Counted from the stretch's first letter, positions 46,408 through 58,149 are shown. The stretch is DNA of 64,000 nt from Alitta virens (GCA_932294295.1 OW028574.1:32248145-32312144); one strand, 5' to 3'. The notes: generated from the letters alone by a model not told the origin. Numbers and translations are program-made.

Positions 46408-49400
46408 TGATAACACCAGAAAACAACGTATATATTTAAGAAGCGACTGGTCAATTGCACTGATTGGAGATTTTAGCTCTGTGGGATCTGAAGTAAAAAA
46501 AAAAAAATTAACACCAATATTGCAGTAAGTGAGAAGTATACTCTAGTAACAATGATCATTTATAACTGGTGCTGGCAAGTGCCTATTGAGCACCTCAATG
46601 TCAGTGTCAATGCTACTGGGTCCACTTGTGTATTTTATTTTATAAATTAGTTTTATATATTTTTATGATTGATTGATTTTAAATTATATCTGTGATTTTA
46701 TGTACCTGTCATTTTTTAACATATACCCCTCCCCCTTATATCTATCGATCTATCTATCTATCTACCTCCCCCCCCCCCCAATGTCTATCCATCTATCTTC
46801 GGCAAAAGTGTTCCAGCCAAATGTGAAAGTACAGAATAAGCTAAAAACACTCATATATATCTGCATGACTGAAGGAACTAATAGATTCAAAAGATTATAG
46901 ATAAATGTAAAGCGATTGAATGTCTCAAGACAAGTCTGAATTTATTGAATTATGATTTTGATAGTTTTTCTTTTACAACAAAAAACACAGCTTAAACACT
47001 CCAGAAGCCTTGCAAACATAGCCTATCTGGATGAAACCTCATTTACAGCTCTTATATATATATAGTAAGCATACAGGTGTTTTTCTAGGAGCAATTACTA
47101 TATGGTTATTAATTAATTATGGAGCAGCTTGGCCTATTTGTATTTTAAACTTTTTTTTATTAAATTGTATGGACAAAACAATAATTTCGAAAGTTGCTAT
47201 GATTTTTGCAAGGTTATGGAAAAAGATTACAAAATGTCACGGTATAATAGGACCCATTTTTTAAGACAAATATAGCAAGATTAATTAATTAATGTAGTTG
47301 CTTGTTTGGAAGTTATTGGGCTAACTCCAAAAAAAAAAGAAGATTTTAGTCCTGATAGAAAATCACAGGTCTACATGAATCTCAGTGGTGGTGCTATGGG
47401 GAAGGGGGGGGGGGGGGGCACGATGACAAAATACACTATAACCTAATTTATTAAAAAAAATAAAATAAAAATGCTGATGACCACTTTGAGGTTTACGTCA
47501 CTGAATCTACAATTTTCAAGTGATGCTCAGGCTACAGTAATAAAATCAATGACTGTCTGACTGCCTAAATGACTATTTATCTGCTGTCATGGTCTGTTGT
47601 GCTGACTGACAGATAGACTGACTTGGCTGAGTTCAACTGACTGATTTAACTGACTGACAGTTTGAATGGGATAATAATAATACAACTTCAATATAATCAA
47701 TCAATGGAAAATATAATTTATTCCTGTCACTGAGCAGAAAACATGCAAATCACTACAATCAATATTACTATTGTGTCATATGAGCGGGCCAGGCAGTCTG
47801 GTCATGCACACCTTGCCTAGACGGATTAAAATATTAGATTATTGACAGCTCAGTTCTTTGAGTTCAATGAACTTTTGACAGCTGACAAATAAATACTGAA
47901 TAACTTCGGAAGAATGCCACATTTAGTCAGAAAATTGAAGTATATTTCCTGACATAAATTATCCCATGTAAAAATGTCAACTCAGGCCGCAAATAATCTG
48001 TCATAAAATCGCTTTGCCTCAGGTCTGCTTATATGTTTATCTGTGGCTTTTAAGCCCATGTGAAACTGAGTCATCATACATTCTCCAAATGGAAATTAAA
48101 TTCATTAGTGAAAAATTATGGTTCAATGGCAATTGACCATTGCAAAATGAAAAAATAAAATCCAAGAATTTTCATTTGTCAGAAATGAAAAATACATAAA
48201 TAGCCAGTATCAATGATAATATCGCACATATAAACACAATAGATATCTAATCATAGGCGGATCCAGGGGGGGGGGGGTGTCCAGGGGATCCGCCCATGAT
48301 GATTAAAATGCGCCAATTACATACCCAAATGAGAGTGGCATCAAAGGCCTAAGTGCACTACAAAATGACAGTGAAGAATATAAACTCAGAATTAAATTCA
48401 CAACTATACTCTGGAAAGTTATGTCACAGCAAAAGTCACTTTAAATACCTGCGCATAGTGACACAGTAGCTGCTGTAACGGCTAATCGCACACATGGCAT
48501 GCACGGGGAACAATAGTTTGCTAATTAAAGCTAAAATCATCTTTAAAATTTCCGATTTCATGTCAGTTGTTTACAGTGCTAATTAACACAAAACACAGAA
48601 ATGACTCGTTTGGCAAAGCTAATTTTATTGTCACGGCTGATCATACCAGGGCATTGGAAAATGAAGTCCAATACACAATTGGTAAAACCATAGTTAGCTA
48701 TTTTTTTTTATCAACAACCCTGTGCTTAACTTAAACAAAAAAACACCTAAGTAACAGGCAAATGAACTTGTTCATTCTCCTATTATTTATAAGCACTTCA
48801 CTAATTAGTGATTACTGTTTATCTAATTGATTAGTGTATTCCAAAATTGTATTGAAATATATTTCACATCTTGGGCTACCATAAATAATTCACAGAGCTA
48901 TTGTCATATTTTACACTTAGGTCATTAACCATTGTTTTATTTTCTCAAATTTGCCGAGGGTATATGCTTCTAAAGCAGCCTATGTTTTGTTTTGTTTTTA
49001 TTTAACACTATAAGAGGATCCTGCAGAAAACAAAAAGTCTTCAGTTTCTTATTTGTTCACTGGTGCATAAAAAAGTGGCTAGTTTTAGCAGATTAAATTC
49101 CTGTATTGTTGCTGAGCTGTTGTTCACAGTTCAATTCCTGTGGTATTGCTGAGCTGGAGTTCACAGTTCAGTTTCCTGTTTTGTTGATTCAAGCCTTTGT
49201 AATAAAGCCTTCATCAAGTTTGTTCTTAAGTGCATTTGCTATCATTATTTACCCATTGTGCTAAACCAAAGAAAATACTATTATTAGTGCTATTTGCCCA
49301 TATGTAAAAAAAAACAAAAAAAAACAATCCCCACGAGTCTTCAATGTTATGCAGACAGCAACAGAATATTAATACATATCATATATCATATTATATCAAA

Positions 49401-51390
49401 ATAAATGTCCACCTGTTTTTTCCACAAATGGCATGGAACAGCACAAAAAAAGACAGAAATGTTCACCACAATTCAAATACCAACTTTCTGATAAAAACTA
49501 TTTGGACAGAAATAACTTGGAGTGTGCAATATTCTCCATTGTAATTTCTGATGCTTCTTTGTGGTCATAATTATTGGCTATACTAATGACAAAGTAGCAA
49601 AAAAAATATCATTGCAAAGATAGGAAAATTCAAATTAATTGTACAGGGGTTTCTAAGAGTTAGCATGTTGGACTGTGACTTTTTAGTAACATTTATATCT
49701 ATTTTGTGCTTCTCTATGATATATACACTGTATGTAAACAAGACCAAAAGACATACATGTGGACATTCATATATATCTAAAATATTAGTCCTATGGACGA
49801 CGGTACGTAACTACTTTAAGCACATTTTGCGATTATAACTGAAATTGAACAGCTTAGAAACCCAAACAGACCAGAGAATAAACTGTAGAAGGGAGGCCTA
49901 CATATCGCACACACCTAAAAATGTTACAATTTAGGCTGCTCTGAGAATTGCTGACATAACTTGCAAATGAGTGAGAATCAAAGAAAAGAGTATTTGTTAT
50001 GAAAAAAAAAATAACACCAGGTTGATATGTCTACACCAAATTAGCGTATGCTACATGCTTTATGTCTTAAAAGCTAGTTTTGTCTGCTGAATATAATAAC
50101 TACAAAATATTTTAAGGTACATTAATTCATTGGACATGCAAGAAACTGAATTAATAAAGTGTGCTCATATTAAACATTTATCTAGCTTATATTAAACGGC
50201 ATTTATAGTTGAAATTAGTATAGTTTAATGTGGGCATTGCAGTGCTCATATTCTTAGTATGAGGTGCCCATAAAATCAACACTGTGGTTTAATATGGGCA
50301 GTTTTTTTGTAACAAAAATATTATGGATATATATATATATACATATCATATGCCCTTATAGAAAATCAAACAAATGGAATGATGCCTTTTCCCTAATTAC
50401 GTATGCCCACATTACCCAACTTTACCCTACTTCTAATGACCAAGTTAGAAATAAACTCATCCAAATTATCACAATATTATTAACGAAATTCGCAATATTA
50501 TAACGCTTGCAAGCAAAACAGGTGCAACGTAAATACGTTCATGTACGAAAGAAGATGAAATTATATGGCCCGAATTTACAATAAATGGCATCATAACACT
50601 TTAGAAAAATATATTCTTAAATTCATAACTTATTTAGGTAACAGTTTTCAGAGTCTAAATACAGTTAAATGACGGTGATTGGGAAATTTAAATGTAGATA
50701 TAGGCCTATAGATACATTTGAAAACCATGATTAATATAAATTATAACAGTTGTATTTCAGACGAAAATTGTTTGCCGGATCCACGCAATAGTTTTTTGTA
50801 ATTCAGCCAAGACATCAGACAATTATTGTTTAACTACAAACAATATAAGAATAATTGCACAGTTTTGGCTAATTATCGAGCGGACACCCGCTACATGTTT
50901 GAAAACAATCTTTTTAGGGCACATTAAAATCAGACATATTGTCTGATTTCCCTTTTATTTAAGCAATTCACCTCTACGTACCTACACTTAATGTAAGATA
51001 TATATATCACTTGTAAAGATTTGCGCACGTTAGAAAAGCTCGTATTTTTGCCTTAGACTTCAGCTATCAACTATGAAAATCATGGCGGCCCGGGACCCAT
51101 CCTCTATGAATAAAACACCACTAAACAAGATATTAAAACGAACTTTTTCCCACCTGTAAACATTCTGCGTCAGTTCCTGAAATTCGATCAACTGGTACGC
51201 AATAAATCCATGATATCCATAACACACGTTAAGATTGAAAATATCGGGCATTTTGAATGTTGCAGGGGCGTAGACTGGAGCGATCATAATAGGGATGGAG
51301 GGTTTACCATACATCTAAGCAGGCTATAATTTCGAAACCCCTCCGACTTCATCCTTGGTTACGCTACTGCAAGGGCGCCAAAGGCAGCGC
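46408..51390. other. About 5 kb without recognisable gene
   Basis: AT-rich. Contains CTAT repeats (46742-46800), a poly-G run (about 47405-47418), a CTGA-rich stretch (47570-47660), and AGGCGGATCC...GGATCCGCCC flanking a poly-G run at 48257-48293 (a hairpin, typical of old TE ends). Also a 42-bp tandem duplication (about 49098-49175). No coding family or LTR seen. Confidence 0.4.
49098..49175 (+). repeat. Tandem duplication of about 40 bp
   Basis: ATTCCTGTATTGTTGCTGAG... and ATTCCTGTGGTATTGCTGAG..., both ending TTCACAGTTCA. Confidence 0.75.
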
Positions 51391-51394
51391 GTAT

Positions 51395-51468
51395 CACGTG
51401 ATCGTCCTTGCGCGCGCTGAGATGGGAATGTCTATAAATTCAGCTGAGAGCTCAGGAAACCGTCAGTC
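51395..51468 (+). promoter_or_regulatory. Core promoter: E-box, TATA box, initiator
   Basis: CACGTG at 51395-51400 in a locally CpG-rich stretch, TATAAA at 51433-51438, and TCAGTC (51463-51468), a good initiator whose A (51465) lies 32 bases after the first T of the TATA box. A short first exon ends at 51488 with ATG|GTAAGT. The spacing is canonical for Pol II. Confidence 0.65.
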
Positions 51469-51550
51469 GAGGATTTGCTGGGAAGATGGTAAGTTATGTG
51501 TTTTCGTTTGTTGATTAGTTTTCGTCATTCGTTAGTGCCTTGTTATTCGT

Positions 51551-51762
51551 TACACTCGCCGACAGTGAAATTCGCCACGACAACGAGGTGCGCCACCCCC
51601 CTTAGGCCTATACTGAATTATACACCTTGCAAGTTCATGATTTGTTAAAACTAACTGTATAATTGACACTCTGTCACCCCAACAGCCATCTAATAGTTTA
51701 TTGCACTTTATTACGAGTGGCGAATCACATTGTCGTGGCGAATTTCACTGTCGCTTAGTGTA
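51551..51762. mobile_element. MITE, about 212 bp, in the first intron
   Basis: The left arm GACAGTGAAATTCGCCACGA and the right arm TCGTGGCGAATTTCACTGTC are inverted, with outer TACACT/AGTGTA. It inserted between copies of a TAGTGCCTTGTTATTCG-like word. TA at both edges would fit a Tc1/mariner-type target, unproven. Confidence 0.75.
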
Positions 51763-52084
51763 GTGCCTTGTAACCTGTAGGCCTACACCGGTTCTTGATA
51801 TACCGTTTAAATACCGGTACCAGGACAATGATGCGGGTATTGATACCCATTATGTAATAATAACGGTACACTAAACAATATTCAGATCGGCGTTTTGGAC
51901 GAAAGACGCATGTGATGCCCAGATGTTTTGAGTAAAATTGTGCTCTGAGTCTAGTCACTTGAGTTAGTCCTCATGTAATTAAAGTTAAAATAATGACTTG
52001 TTCATTAAATTCAATATTCTCTTATTATTATATTAGCTTATCATAGGTTTTATAATATATTTAATTTGTTCTGACTGACATAGT

Positions 52085-52160
52085 TAAATGATACGAATCA
52101 TGATACGTATCGTATCGGTTTTACTGTATCGTGATACGTATCATATCGTTTTGAAGATAA
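52085..52160. repeat. GATACGTATC palindromic repeat
   Basis: ATGATACGTATCG and CGTGATACGTATCAT lie back to back, giving a hairpin of about 20-bp arms, ending near TACAGCCCTA. Probably the end of an old hAT-like MITE; not proven. Confidence 0.5.
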
Positions 52161-52676
52161 AGGTGTACAGCCCTAAGCCCTTGTTATTAGTGCCTTCTTA
52201 TTCGTAGTGCCTTGTTACGATTTCATTTCATTTTTGTTTTGTTTTAGGTTGATCGAGGACCACCAGGAGGGCTACAGGCGGAGCAGGATTGATGAGTTTT
52301 TCTATTTTGGGTTTCGTAATAGTTTCAATGGGTAATTGGGATTTAAGGGGATTATTAGATTTGATAGGAGTTCGGGAAACTGGTTCGCTTGCTGGGCTGG
52401 TTAACTTTGGTCTGTCACTGGGCGGCCCACTAGTGTCAGGCTAACTTTGTCTGGTCTGTCTTGTTCGCTGGGGACCATTTAGCCGTAAATATTGGGTAAA
52501 TTAATAAGGGAATCATAATTTAAGTTGGATTGTAGAATAGGAGATATAATAAGTAGAAATGTTAATTATATGTTTAGTCTGATTTTAGAATAGTTTTTGT
52601 CTGTTTTAATGTATGTTGTATTTGATGTATGTTGTTGGCCATTTTTATTGCGTACCTTTTTTTTCCCCTGGCTCAG

Positions 52677-52842
52677 GCTAACGGATGGCGGACGGACGGA
52701 TGGCGGACGAGGACTTCATGGACGAGGACTTCACGGACGAGGACTTCACGGACGAGGACTTCACGGACGAGGACTTCACGGACGAGGACTTCACGGCACG
52801 GACGAGGACTTCACGTCAGGACACGGACCACAGCTTCAGGAG
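52677..52842 (+). other. Exon with six-fold 15-bp repeat (GACGAGGACTTCACG)
   Basis: Flanked by TTTTCCCCTGGCTCAG and GAG|GTGAGT. The repeat is 15 bp, so each frame gives a pentapeptide: DEDFT from an ATG at 52685, RGLHG, or TRTSR. All three plus frames are open over the repeat. The DEDFT frame starts MADGRMADEDF and would run to a stop just after the donor. Coding status open. Confidence 0.55.
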
Positions 52843-53558
52843 GTGAGTAATAATACATAGAAAAATGTTAATTTCAGAATTTCAAATGAAAACCACCCAG
52901 GTTTTTTTAAGACTGAAAAACTATTTCCAAAATGGTGTAAAACATGTGTACCTTTTTCCTTACCAAGACCAAATGAATGTTTAGCCAATTTGAACAAATG
53001 TATAGTATTTCCGTGATATCGCGGTTATTCGCATTTCTTGTATTTGCTGTATTCAGTGAAAAATAAGCTTCAATCTGAATAGAGTCATTCCATGTCAATT
53101 CAACAATTTCTGAAAATTTTCCCACCTATGATGGTCATTTCGGATTTGAGCAAAGCTACATTATATAGGAAGTGTGCAACATTCTATATCAGTATCTCCT
53201 ATACTTATTGTAGCCAAAACGACAAAAGTCAAGGTTTCGGCTTTTTTTGCACTCGTTTTGCAATGTCGTATAAAATTCAGTTTTTGAACTTGTGACCTCC
53301 AATTGGACATGCTTTAGATTTAGTACAATTAATCTTGTTAGACGAACTTTGAGAGGTACAGGTTGAAATTCCGTAATATTGTATGTGCTTGAAGTTTCTT
53401 TTTCATTTTATGAAATAGTTTGTCTCATGCCTAAAAGTTGGGTGATTGATTGATTGTTTGATTGAACAGGTGTCAATTGCCTGTCACATGCTGTACATGA
53501 CAAACTCATGTCTCCTATCATTGGTTGCTGGTCAGTCGCAAAATTAGTCAGTCAGTCA

Positions 53559-53606
53559 CTTCTGTCCACTGACCTACATATCTATATGTAGGTCAGTGCT
53601 CCTGTC
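53559..53606. repeat. P-element excision-like footprint (TIR-to-TIR joint with 8-bp flanks)
   Basis: 53567-53598 is a 32-bp near-palindrome: CACTGACCTACATATC followed by the complement of CACTGACCTACATATA. Each half matches the first 16 bases of the P element at 7048 at 14 of 16 positions, including the left/right difference at base 16 (C versus A). The flanks CTTCTGTC (53559-53566) and CTCCTGTC (53599-53606) agree at 7 of 8, like a decayed 8-bp target duplication. Confidence 0.65.
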
Positions 53607-53859
53607 CCTGGGCTCCTGTTTATCTGTCTTTGCCGTTGCCATGGCAACCATTTGTCAAGGCTCTGTGACAATATATGGTAAATATAGTTGAATTTAATAT
53701 AAATAATAACCTTTAAAATAATTTCAGCTTAGCCAAAAATGATTTAGGACACCATCATTTCCAGTAAGACTAATATATATACACTTTTTGTTTACCTTAT
53801 AAAGTTACGTTGTATCAATTTTCAACACTATTTGTATATAATGTTGCAAACTATCTATC

Positions 53860-54080
53860 TAGCTAGCTATTTATCTACCTAAATAACTATCTATCTCTCT
53901 ATCTATCTCTCTATCTATCTCTCTATCTATCTCTCTATCTATCTCTCTATCTCTCTATCTATCTCTCTATCTACCTATCTACCTATCTAATTACCTTATT
54001 ACCTTATTACCTTATTACCTTATTACCTTATTACCTTACTACCTACTAAACTACCTATCTATTTATCTATCTTATCTATC
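53860..54080. repeat. (CTAT)n/(CTCTAT)n and (TTACC)n microsatellites
   Basis: CTATCTATCTCT units, then six or more CTTATTA/ATTACCTT units. Simple repeat in an intron of the putative unit. Confidence 0.95.
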
Positions 54081-54699
54081 TAGCAATAGTCAAAGTAGCC
54101 TTCATAAAGAACAGAATGCAGACAGGTCCGAAATTGTGAGGTCTTAATTGTGAGGGGATCTCATTAGTCGTTTTAATGTATTTGTCTGTTCAGTAGTCTT
54201 GATGGAACAGTGGACTTGCGGAATACAATTGTGAGCTATTGTGACACGGTGGTCTTGATAGTGGTTTTATTGGGGAGATTTATATTGTGATTGTTAACCA
54301 CAACATAACTTTATTCAACCCCACAAACATAGCATGATACATCTGTAGTTTAAAATATTTATTTCTAAATTATAATGACACATTTATCACTTCATATAAT
54401 CTTGATTAAACTGTGGTTTATCTGAGATATAATGACCTGGTACTGGTATAGATGTGGTTAAATGTAAATAAATTTATTGATAATAGATATCTCAGGATCT
54501 ACTAATCACATTGCAATGAAATTTACATGTTCTTAATCTAGAAGAAGAGAGCTACCCAATGAAAATAGAGTAACTTTCTTCATATGAAGGAGAAAAATTA
54601 TTGTTGTCACTCAAGACTGGTAGAACATGTGACCTTTATCTTACAACAAAAGGGTTTCAGGGTATCAGTTTCAACCCCCTCTGCGCAATTAAACGCAAC

Positions 54700-55095
54700 A
54701 AGTTACCTTTACAGGTTATAATAAAGTTAGATAGATAGATACTTATAGATACTTATAGATAGATACTTATATAGATAGATGGATACTGATGGATAGATGC
54801 TATTAGATAGTCAAGTTTCTTTTTCATTTTGTGATTTTTTTCTGAAACCCCATTTTGTTTCCGGAGCAGAACTCCAACACTAATGCACATTATATTTATG
54901 CAAGCCATAAGTTACCTTTACAGGTTATAATAAAGTTATTCTATAGATAGTTAGATAGACGGATAATTTTAGATAGATAGATAGATACTTATAGATAGAT
55001 GGATACTGATGGATAGATACTTTTAGATGGATAGATGCTATTAGATTGATTGATTGATTCTATTAGATTGATTGATTCTATTAGATGGATTGATA
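54700..55095. repeat. GATA/GATACTTATA arrays with a duplicated flank
   Basis: GATAGATACTTATA and GATGGATACT units plus GATTGATT. The flank GTTACCTTTACAGGTTATAA...TAAAGTTA occurs twice (about 54703 and 54911), so the array and its edge were duplicated together. Confidence 0.9.
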
Positions 55096-55485
55096 CTGTT
55101 GCTCCAGGCACTCACTACTTGCGTTACTACATGCAGCTGAGAAGTTCGGAAAACTCATGAAGCTCATGAGTGCCTGTTCTTACTGGTTAATTGCTTAACC
55201 ACTAGGCTAATCAATCGGCAAAATTTAATTCATTCATGGCTCAATCCGCTCGAGACTGCAGTGGTTTACTTGTCAATTATCCATAGATTCAATTGCTGAT
55301 GGACCATCCCATTATTTCGTAGATCAAAAATAAAGGTACACCTATGTGTAATACATCATTAGAAAGGGTTTTGAACCTTAACAAAGTTAGGATGGTTTCC
55401 CATTAAAATTCTGACATTCAAGATTATCGTGATATTTTTTGTCGAAGCTACTGTAGCTTAATTATGTTTTTTGTTTTATTGACAG

Positions 55486-55578
55486 GAGGACCACGGACGA
55501 CGAAGGCATCAAGAGGACAAGGAGGATAGCGCAAGGAGTGTACCTTATATTTTGGGTTTCTTATATTTTAGATATTGG
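55486..55578 (+). other. Exon of the module duplicate (partner of 52248-52331)
   Basis: Its 3' half TATTTTGGGTTTC...TTGG|GTAAGTGGGAT matches TATTTTGGGTTTC...ATGG|GTAATTGGGAT at the end of the exon 52248-52331, and the following introns also match (AGTCT-GATTTTAGAATA, TATGTATGTTG). Confidence 0.55.
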
Positions 55579-55883
55579 GTAAGTGGGATGTGTAAGTGGG
55601 TATGTATTTATATAGGAATAGGTTCTCTTGAGGCCTCGGTGGAGCATGTCCATTTTGGTCTGGAGCTTGGGCCGGAGTTTCGGGCTGACTTGGCTGTTCT
55701 GTTTTGTTCTCTTGGGCGCATTAGCATTAGTACAAGTGGGTAAAATAGAAAATAAATTTATTTAGTCTTGATTTTAGAATATTTGATATAGGCTAGTTTT
55801 CGAATCTGTTTTTATGTATGTTGCTGTGCGTTATGTTTGTTGTTGTCATGAATAATTCTTCTTTATTTTATTTTTTTCCCCAG

Positions 55884-56197
55884 GCTTAGGCGGACCGGAC
55901 TTCACGCGGACTTCGAGATACGGGACTACACGCGGACTTCGAGATACGGAATAGGGAAACTGGCGAGCTTGCTGGAAAAATCGATTTTAATCAGGCATTG
56001 GGTGGCTCTTCAGTGTCTGGCTAACTTTGACTGATCTGTCCTGTTCAAAGGGGACCATTTAGGCTTAGTAAAATAAGGACCACGTGGGGCTCGACGGAGA
56101 TAGTAGTCTTACCCTCCTGCCGGAGCCGCGGAATGTGCTGGGTACACGACACGCTGATCCATCTTGTTCTCACGGGGCCGGTTGGGTTTGGCATAGG
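55884..56197 (+). other. Repeat-bearing exon region
   Basis: After TTTTTTTCCCCAG come CGGACTTCACG and two CGCGGACTTCGAGATACGG units. The 3' border is unclear. From 55955 the sequence resembles the intron after 52331 (GGGAAACTGG...GCTTGCTGG, TGGCTAACTTTG, GGGGACCATTTAG). A donor-like GG|GTAACTGGG at 56198 mirrors the other module donors. Confidence 0.4.
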
Positions 56198-56460
56198 GTA
56201 ACTGGGGAGGTAATTATCAGATTTAGCCGGGTTCTGCGCGGCTTCGCTTTTACGTAATGGCTAAATATGTTGATATTTCCTTCTCTGGGGACCATTTAGT
56301 TGGTCTGTGGGGGCTCGGTGGAGCATGACAATGTTGGTCTGGCGCCTGAGCCAGGGTTTCGGGCTGACATTGGCTCATCGAGGTTATACCTCACGGGCCA
56401 ATTAGGCTTATCACTACTAGTCGGTAAAGGGATAAGGGAAACATATAAAGTAGAAATATT

Positions 56461-56550
56461 ACTTCACACGGACTGCAAGATCTTCACACGGACTGCAAGA
56501 TCTTCACACGGACTGCAAGATCTTCACACGGACTGCAAGATCTTCACCCG
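56461..56550 (+). repeat. 20-bp tandem repeat TTCACACGGACTGCAAGATC, about 4.5 units
   Basis: Near-perfect units ending in a CCCGGACTC variant. It shares the CACGGACT core with the other repeat exons. Confidence 0.95.
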
Positions 56551-57104
56551 GACTCAAAATTGTGTAGAGCCCCATCCTATCTATATTTCTCTTTTATAGT
56601 AATTTTAAGTAAGCTTAGTATAATGCAAAACAAAATTCTTAAACACCTTTTGGCATAAGCACTTAGGAGTGTTATCGGCCTTAGAGTGCCTTACTTTATA
56701 TATTGGTAAAAATTAATTGGTCCTACTCTCTTTAACTTCGCCAGCAATTTCAACATAGGCTGTTGAATTAGATACCGTTGTAGCACGGTCTTTAGTTCAA
56801 CTAACCAGACTTTCTGGCCAAATGAAAACCACTTTTGGCTTGTGGTGTTAGATAGCTGTGGCATCTCACGGCTTTAGGTGTAGTTAGGACTAGGTCAAAA
56901 CTGCAGGCCTTGACGTGGCGACCTAGCTTAGTTCTGCATTGACATGCATTATCAGGTCTGTCATGCATTGCTTAATTTTCCAATTAATATTTAGTAATGC
57001 ATGATATTTTGCAATTTGTGACTTGATTTTGCCTGGCATTGCTGAATGACAAATTGCAGTGTAGTGTCTCAATTATAATACCTAATTTCCTACTTTCCTT
57101 GCAG

Positions 57105-57231
57105 AACTGTGAACTGATAAGATGCCCAGGTTGAATGCTGACTTAAATGTTCCCCTGATTCCAAATGCTTCGATAGACCATGTCGCCAATGAATGGAGAG
57201 TATGGAACTCATCACCGACTTGATGTATCCT
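57105..57231 (+). other. Duplicated exon, first copy
   Basis: Acceptor TTTCCTTGCAG and donor CCT|GTAAGT. The upstream intron end (TTTGCCTGGCATTGCT...GTAGTGTCTCAAT) and the exon's CCAATGAATGGA segment recur in 57390-57600. Confidence 0.6.
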
Positions 57232-57474
57232 GTAAGTACCAAAATTGGATTATGTTGGTGTAAAAATTTTACTGAGGACATCTACAATATTTATAATTGA
57301 CTGTATTCTCTCGATAGTCGTTTCACCTCCTATTAATGCTGAGGTTTTAATATATACATTAGCAGCTTAAAATTCTCTGAATTTGCGATGTGATTTTTGC
57401 CTGGCATTGCTAAATGACACAATTGCAGTGTAGTGTCTCAATCATAAACTTAATTTCCTACATTTCATTTGCAG

Positions 57475-57655
57475 AACTTTCAAGAGCTGATATGGTCTAT
57501 GGAAGCGTTTTGGATTGGAAACATTTTAAAGCCAGCATTCAACCTTAGCATCATGTCTCCAATGAATGGAATGTACGGCACTCCTCAAACATATGCACTT
57601 GTTATTATGCATTCCATTTTATAGCTCTCAATAAAGTTAGGGAAACACTTTTTTA
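57475..57655 (+). other. Terminal exon with polyadenylation signal
   Basis: Acceptor CATTTGCAG at 57474, AATAAA at 57630-57635. Homologous to 57105-57231. No shared ORF between the two exons except a short MSPMNG frame (MSPMNGEYGT and MSPMNGMYGT). Confidence 0.6.
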
Positions 57656-57697
57656 AATTTTTCCTCAAGATTGCCAGTGATTCAATAAATATTTTAT

Positions 57698-57900
57698 CAA
57701 AATTTGAATAACTTTGTTAGCCCTATTATACAAAATTGACTGGTGCGAGGGCACTAGTAAATTTTTATTTGACCTAAGGGAGTGATTGTTGGCTCTATAA
57801 TAGTTGCAACTATCACTCCTGAGGGTCAAATAAAATTTTCTAGTGCCCTCGCACCAGTCAATATTTGTATAATAGGGCTTACAAACTTATTCAAATTTTG
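57698..57900. mobile_element. Palindromic MITE, about 203 bp
   Basis: Arms of about 90 bp: CAAAATTTGAATAACTTTGT, GCCCTATTATACAAA, TTGACTGGTGCGAGGGCACT and TATTTGACC are mirrored on the right side. It lies after TTCAATAAATATTTT, a sequence that also occurs uninterrupted at 58995. Confidence 0.88.
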
Positions 57901-58149
57901 CTCTTTTTCAGTTTTCAGATGTTTGTTAAAACCCAAAAGTATGATAAATTTGCTTAAAACCAGATTGGCTAGAAAAAAACACTAAATAGAACCACAGTCC
58001 ATGCAAGTAATCTGTCTTTCAACACTGATGTCACAATCACTAGACCATGGGGATGACTTCACAACTGTCAACTATAATAAAGACGATTCTTTTCTCACCC
58101 TCTTTTTTTTACCCAAACTATAATTTCAATTGCAAAATTTTTCGCCTCC

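Larger units (their letters stand above)
51465..57655 (+). other. Putative multi-exon transcription unit of unknown function
   Basis: Exons supported by splice consensus: 51465-51488 (donor GTAAGT), 52248-52331, 52677-52842 (donor GTGAGT), 55486-55578 (donor GTAAGT), from 55884, one ending at 56197, 57105-57231 (donor GTAAGT) and 57475 to the AATAAA at 57630. Exons share CGGACTTCACG-type words and short tandem repeats. Exon-intron modules are duplicated (52248-52842 with 55486-55920; 57000-57231 with 57390-57600). From the first ATG the frame stops after 15 codons in the second exon (MVDRGPPGGLQAEQD). No conserved domain. It could be a long non-coding RNA, a small-RNA host gene, or a fast-evolving repeat-protein gene; transcription itself is inferred. 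Confidence 0.5.
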
